64,000 nt of DNA, taken from positions 248,001-312,000 of the forward strand of contig CAWIVH010000019.1 of the NCBI GenBank assembly GCA_963839475.1. Reading direction: 5' to 3'. Source of the stretch: CAWIVH01 sp963839475 (GTDB lineage Bacteria > Acidobacteriota > UBA6911). Shown in pieces: positions 60,337 to 64,000 of the stretch (positions within the stretch are counted from its first letter, which is position 1; every line of letters starts with the position of its first letter). The notes beneath the pieces are model-generated. The model was given only the letters and a program-made list of their open reading frames with translations. It did not search any database and had not been told where the DNA came from. The translations under genes were made by a program, and so were the position numbers.

Positions 60337-60840
60337 ATGAAACACTTACTTTCCATGAGTATTCTGGCGGCTGGCATGTTGTTGCTCGCGCCGGCTCTCC
60401 AGGCGCAGGATTGCAGCCATTGGAGCCTTTGGGCCCTGCAGGGCACTTACACCTTTACTGCAACGGCGTGGCAGGACCTGTCGGTGATCAACCCGGCGCT
60501 ACCAAAGGGATACGCCCCCGTCTCGATTGTGGGCGCTTTCACCGTCAACCACCATGGAGACGTGACCGGATGGGGATTGGTCAACGCGGGCGGAATACAG
60601 CTGAAGGTGGAGTTCGTCGACTCGCGGTTCAGCGATCCCAAGGCCGATTGCAGCATTCCGATCAGCCTTTCGATGAAAGTCAATGAATTTGGGGGAGTCA
60701 TCGACGGACCGCACTCATACGTGGGGGTCATCGCGGGTGACGAGTCGGCACTGGAGATTGCCTTTATGATGCTTGGAACGGGACCCGGATCCCATGTGGA
60801 ATTGGACCGTGCGAAGCGGATCTCAAGGACCTTCGACTAG
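60337..60840 (+). CDS. Small secreted protein of unknown function
   Basis: The start is ATG 60337, with AAAGGAG eight bases upstream. The 167-residue protein has a signal peptide (MKHLLSMSILAAGMLLLAPALQAQ). The mature part is beta-rich: LQGTYTFTATAWQDLSVINPALPKGY, then GAFTVNHHGDVTGWG and NAGGIQLKVEF. This pattern recurs in exported acidobacterial proteins without known function. There are two cysteines in the mature protein. It lies alone between a minus-strand regulator and a relic region. Confidence 0.7.
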   Translation: MKHLLSMSILAAGMLLLAPALQAQDCSHWSLWALQGTYTFTATAWQDLSVINPALPKGYAPVSIVGAFTVNHHGDVTGWGLVNAGGIQLKVEFVDSRFSDPKADCSIPISLSMKVNEFGGVIDGPHSYVGVIAGDESALEIAFMMLGTGPGSHVELDRAKRISRTFD

Positions 60841-61275
60841 ACAGACTCATCGGCGCGGGTTGCCGATTCGCCGGTTCAAGCCTCCACCCATTTGCGATTG
60901 CCCCATGGAAGGCGCCGGCAAGGCGGACACCAACTTGACAAGTAACGCCCGTGGCGGACATGTGTGCCTGGGTAAAGCGAATCGCCTGGGATACCATTCA
61001 TCGCTGGATGCCAAAAGCTGCCGAGTCCTGTCGCCGCTTCAATAACGGATTCGCCATTGATGGGAAAGTTATACGCCGTGTCTTTGGGCCGGCGTGTTTG
61101 CACGGGCAGGCCATCAAGACCTGTCGGAACGATCGTATTGTGAAGGTCGAGCGAAGAGCGGTAATGGGTGCCAACTGGCGATTGGCGATTGGCGACTGGA
61201 GAAGATGTTGGATGATTGCGAGGACTCCTCGAAAGGGAGATCTTTTCCTCCGCGACACATTTTTTCCGCGGCAAA
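60841..61275. other. Gene-free region with a short tandem repeat
   Basis: No gene is supported. Three consecutive 7-base units (TGGCGAT, TGGCGAT, TGGCGAC) lie at 61176-61196. The region leads into the PadR/ADOP relic. Confidence 0.45.
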
Positions 61276-62055
61276 ATGTCACGTTTGCATTCTTTGACTC
61301 CGGCCGGGCGTAAGTATTTGCAGCAAGAGCAGGCCAACTGGGAGAGGCATCTAAGCGGCGATTTGGAGCTCAACCGGCATACGCTCACACTCGACGCGAA
61401 GTACTATTCAGTCATTGGTGTCATGCCGCCGGGCTTTCGGTTCCTGAGCGGCTTCAGAGGTAGCTGAGAAACTCAACAAGACCGAACCTATGTGGACTGG
61501 CAGATTTGGTTTCGTGGGCACGTGTGTTTTGTAATACGCACGACTTCTGACCCCATGCGCTTGGCCGCGGCAGTTCGCAGCGCCGTGTGGGCGGTGGATA
61601 AGGATCAGCCTATAGAGAGCTTTACAACCATGAAGCAATTTATTTCCGACACGCAGAAAGAGCGGCGTTTCTATTTGCTGCTGCTCGGTATCTTTGCTGC
61701 GGTAGCGTTGATACTGGCAACGGTGGGTATTTATGGGGTCATTTCGTATTCCGTTGCCCGGCGAACCCATGAAATCGGCATCTGCATGGCTTTAGGCGCG
61801 ACGCGGAGTGATGTTTTGAAGTTGGTTGTCGGGAGAAGAATGACTCTCCTTCTAATCGGAGTGATGATCGGCTTGGCTGGCGCCTTCGGACTAGCGCGCT
61901 TCCTGATAAGCCTTCTATATGAAGTCCGACCCACCGATCCGCTGACGTATGCCGGTGTATCGTTGCTTTTGGCAGCCGTGGGTTTACTGGCTTGCGGCAT
62001 CCCGGCCCGTCGTGCCGCCAGGATTGATCCCACGGTGGCGCTCAGGTACGAATGA
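61276..62055 (+). pseudogene. Relic: PadR regulator end fused to a gutted ADOP-type ABC permease
   Basis: From 61276 one frame reads SLTPAGRKYLQQEQANWER, typical of PadR-family C-termini. It runs directly into LDAKYYSVIGVMPPGFRF, a block from the first periplasmic domain of MacB/ADOP permeases, and stops at 61467. A second frame from about 61492 gives the far C-terminal periplasmic part (VIRTTSDPMRLAAAVRSAVWAVD) and the last FtsX domain with its helices (FYLLLLGIFAAVALILATVGIYGVISYSV, RTHEIGICMALGATRSDVLKLVV) and the terminus ARRAARIDPTVALRYE. In intact loci a padR gene precedes a permease of about 800 residues. Two deletions removed most of both genes. Confidence 0.7.
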
Positions 62056-62366
62056 ACGCAGGTGTCATGTATCGCGTCGTCCATTCGGACAGCTTTTCTC
62101 ACATGGACACTCGCACGAAAATGCTGCAAATCGGAACTCTGCGGGTAATAGAAAGCACATGATAGTTCTGATCCATCACTATCAGTGACGGAGCTGCCAC
62201 CCAGTCATCGCGGATCATAACCACAATTTTTAGTGTGGACGGAATTATTGGTAGGGATACCATCCTGCAGACCGCACTAACTGCGTGATCTTGCCCCACG
62301 AATTTATGGCGACACAAGGACATGAGCACTGCATGGTATCATCAATGTTAACCTTCAGAGGTGTGT
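62056..62366. other. Gene-free region after the permease relic
   Basis: Nothing recognisable is seen except the ribosome site AGAGG (62357-62361) of the next gene. It presumably holds that gene's promoter. Confidence 0.4.
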
Positions 62367-63071
62367 ATGACTCATTCTTTGTCTCTGTGTTTTCTTGCCG
62401 CGGTTCACTTGGCCTCGTCGATCTGTTCGGGCCAGAGTGCGGTACCTTCCGACCCGGTAGCCCAAACGCTGGATTTGCCAGCCTACCTGAGGGTACTGCC
62501 CAAACCGGAGCTCGAGCCTTGGGGCAAGATCACGCAGAAGCAGAGATGGGATCACTATGCGTCGATGACATTCTCACCGATTGCGGCACTAGGGGCGGTA
62601 TCGGGAGCGGCAATCAGCCAGGCGATCGACAGCCCGACGGAGTGGGGACAGGGATGGGGTCCGTACGGCGTTCGTGTGGCGAGTAGTTACGGCAGCACGC
62701 TAGTGGGCAACACAATCATGTACGGCTCGTCCGCCCTGTTTCGCGACGACAACCGGTATTTCCGGTCGAGTTCGAAAGGGTTCTTCGGTCGAATGGGGCA
62801 CGTGATCGCGTCTCCGTATGTATCGCGGAACGATGAGGGTCGCAAGCGATTCTCGACATCCATGTTCCTGGGCAGCGCCGGGTATTCTGGCATTCAGCTC
62901 GCCTGGTCGCCTCCGAGCTGGCAGGGATGGAACAACGTGGGGATCAACTACCTCATCTGGTACGGCCAGGTGGCGGGTGTCAATCTTGTAAAGGAGTTCT
63001 ATCCAAGCTTGATCCGGTGTTACCGCGGCAGACACGCAGGTCACGCACCGAAAGCCCCAATTACCCCGTGA
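62367..63071 (+). CDS. Secreted acidobacterial protein of unknown function
   Basis: The start is ATG 62367, with AGAGG five bases upstream; an upstream GTG at 62361 overlaps that site. The 234-residue protein has a signal peptide (THSLSLCFLAAVHLASSICSG). The mature part contains RWDHYASMTFSPIAALGAVSGAAISQAIDSPTEWGQGW, RVASSYGSTLVGN, DDNRYFRSSSKGFFGRMGHVI and GVNLVKEFYP. This pattern recurs in acidobacterial genomes as exported, probably membrane-associated proteins without known role. Amphipathic helical segments with conserved Gly suggest envelope association. Confidence 0.72.
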   Translation: MTHSLSLCFLAAVHLASSICSGQSAVPSDPVAQTLDLPAYLRVLPKPELEPWGKITQKQRWDHYASMTFSPIAALGAVSGAAISQAIDSPTEWGQGWGPYGVRVASSYGSTLVGNTIMYGSSALFRDDNRYFRSSSKGFFGRMGHVIASPYVSRNDEGRKRFSTSMFLGSAGYSGIQLAWSPPSWQGWNNVGINYLIWYGQVAGVNLVKEFYPSLIRCYRGRHAGHAPKAPITP

Positions 63072-63196
63072 AAGTGAAGGACGTTCTCTGAGGTTTCTTG
63101 ACCTGTCCATGGCGAATTGCTAATTCGTGGCTCAAGCCCAAGCGATTCCAGGTTTTGTTATGATCTGGAATGAGTTTTGATAGCCACCGACTGACA

Positions 63197-64000
63197 CTAG
63201 GGTCGCTGGAAAACGCGCACCCAGTTGACCTCGAGGCGAACCGGGTACTCAAGCTTCGACGGGTTGCCGCCGTTGGCGCCGCCGATTGCCTGGTTGAGAA
63301 GGAGATAGTGGGGCTTGCGAAAAGCGTTGTCTTTTCCCGCCTCGTCGTCTCCTGCCGACTCGAAGTGGGCGGATAGCCTCCCGTCGAGGAGCAGGTCGAC
63401 GCGATTCTCGTCCCACTCCATTGTCCAGATATGGAACTCTTTCGTCCACGCCTCATCGCCCAGTTCTGTGAGAGGCTTCTTGGTTGTAAGCCACTTCTGC
63501 CGACCATGAAGGCCATGGCACACATTTGCCAGGATCATTCCCCTGTTGTACTCCATGATATCGATTTCTCCACACTCCGGCCAGCCGACATGGTCTATGG
63601 ACGCGCCGAGCGACCAGAAAGCGGGCCAGCTGCCGGAACGGATGTCGATGCGCGCCTGCATCTCGACTTTGCCATAAGTAAATTCGTGCTTCCCTTTGGT
63701 GATGAGGCATGCGGAGGTGACTTCAATCGACTGGCGCCCTTGGAAACCCTTGCCGCCCGGCATGTAGCCGGGATTGGCTTTCTTCTCGCGCCGCGCCTCG
63801 ATGATCAGCATCCCGTCTTTACAGACTGCATTTTCGGGTTGATACCATTGCAGCTCGTCGTTGCGTACAAATCCGCGCTCATAATCCCAGTTCCTGGGGT
63901 CGGGCTTCCCGTCCTGGTTGAACTCATCATGCCAGACCATCTTCCACTCGGCGGCGGTACCGAGTAATCCCGACAGAAGGAAGAAAACGACGATACAGCA
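63197..64000 (-). CDS. Glycoside hydrolase family 16 beta-glucanase (5' end outside window)
   Basis: The frame is open to the right edge: upstream of the first Met (63940) it reads VVFFLLSGLLGTAAEWK, the hydrophobic core and end of a signal peptide, so the start lies beyond 64000. The mature enzyme opens with MVWHDEFNQDGKPDPRNWDYE and has NDELQWY and GKVEMQARI. Its catalytic motif is WPECGEIDIMEYN (Glu-x-Asp-x-x-Glu nucleophile/acid layout of GH16), followed by FHIWTMEWDENRVDLLLDG and HYLLLNQAIGG. It is likely a secreted laminarinase/licheninase-type endo-beta-glucanase. Length and order are normal for the family and no extra binding module is seen. Confidence 0.9.
   Translation of the reverse strand, partial: CCIVVFFLLSGLLGTAAEWKMVWHDEFNQDGKPDPRNWDYERGFVRNDELQWYQPENAVCKDGMLIIEARREKKANPGYMPGGKGFQGRQSIEVTSACLITKGKHEFTYGKVEMQARIDIRSGSWPAFWSLGASIDHVGWPECGEIDIMEYNRGMILANVCHGLHGRQKWLTTKKPLTELGDEAWTKEFHIWTMEWDENRVDLLLDGRLSAHFESAGDDEAGKDNAFRKPHYLLLNQAIGGANGGNPSKLEYPVRLEVNWVRVFQRP

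Overview
This 64 kb window looks like a chromosomal segment of an Acidobacteriota bacterium (Solibacter-like or a related soil or sediment lineage). This is inferred from gene content, since no rRNA or tRNA is present. The supporting families are an Oar-type TonB-dependent receptor with an N-terminal carboxypeptidase-regulatory domain, several Ser/Thr kinases joined to TPR or WD40/TolB-like propellers, an ECF sigma gene overlapping a kinase gene, a relic of an acidobacterial-type duplicated ABC permease (ADOP) beside a PadR relic, Tat-exported Gfo/Idh and sugar-isomerase proteins, and typical small secreted acidobacterial proteins. GC is moderately high, and AT-rich stretches are confined to intergenic regions.

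Layout. 1-13.7 kb: a HisKA-HisKA-REC-kinase hybrid that enters from the left edge, a small secreted protein, glutamine synthetase, an exported Gfo/Idh oxidoreductase, a large exported CehA/PHP-like metallohydrolase, a membrane SpoIIE-type phosphatase and a surface GH3 glycosidase broken by a frameshift. 14-18.3 kb (minus strand): the most interesting locus, reading cyclase-FHA, then a cNMP-binding protein, then a cNMP-binding domain fused to a [NiFe]-hydrogenase small subunit, then a hydrogenase large subunit that ends exactly at its last metal-ligand His. The last three genes are translationally packed. 18.3-29 kb: a long regulatory gap with a good sigma-54 promoter match, a decayed secreted-protein gene, a zinc-ribbon/kinase/TPR protein, a di-heme peroxidase, a cytochrome c and the TonB receptor.

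29-36 kb: a nine-copy array of a short TGGACANCCA palindromic motif, a DUF4139-like secreted protein, GH43, a sugar-isomerase-like protein, and a REP-associated (HUH/Y1) transposase gene flanked by the same motif, with an IS91-like relic nearby. 36-50.7 kb: DoxX-like protein, a giant surface lipase that shares its N-terminal modules with the GH3 enzyme, a damaged 7-TM protein, an apparently exported methyltransferase, a DUF6624 protein, a UroD/MtaA-like methyltransferase with an MFS sugar porter, and an M16 protease. 51-64 kb: two kinase-propeller genes and a winged-helix/TPR regulator, all frameshifted, an ECF sigma factor, a HExxH protein, two small secreted proteins, a PadR/ADOP fusion relic and a GH16 glucanase running off the right edge.

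Themes. Carbohydrate use (GH3, GH43, GH16, TonB receptor, MFS porter, Gfo/Idh, isomerase) is spread across the window rather than held in one operon. Signalling is dense (four kinases, a cyclase, cNMP domains, a phosphatase, an ECF sigma). At least five genes carry frameshifts or small duplications, so either real decay or sequencing indels must be considered throughout.
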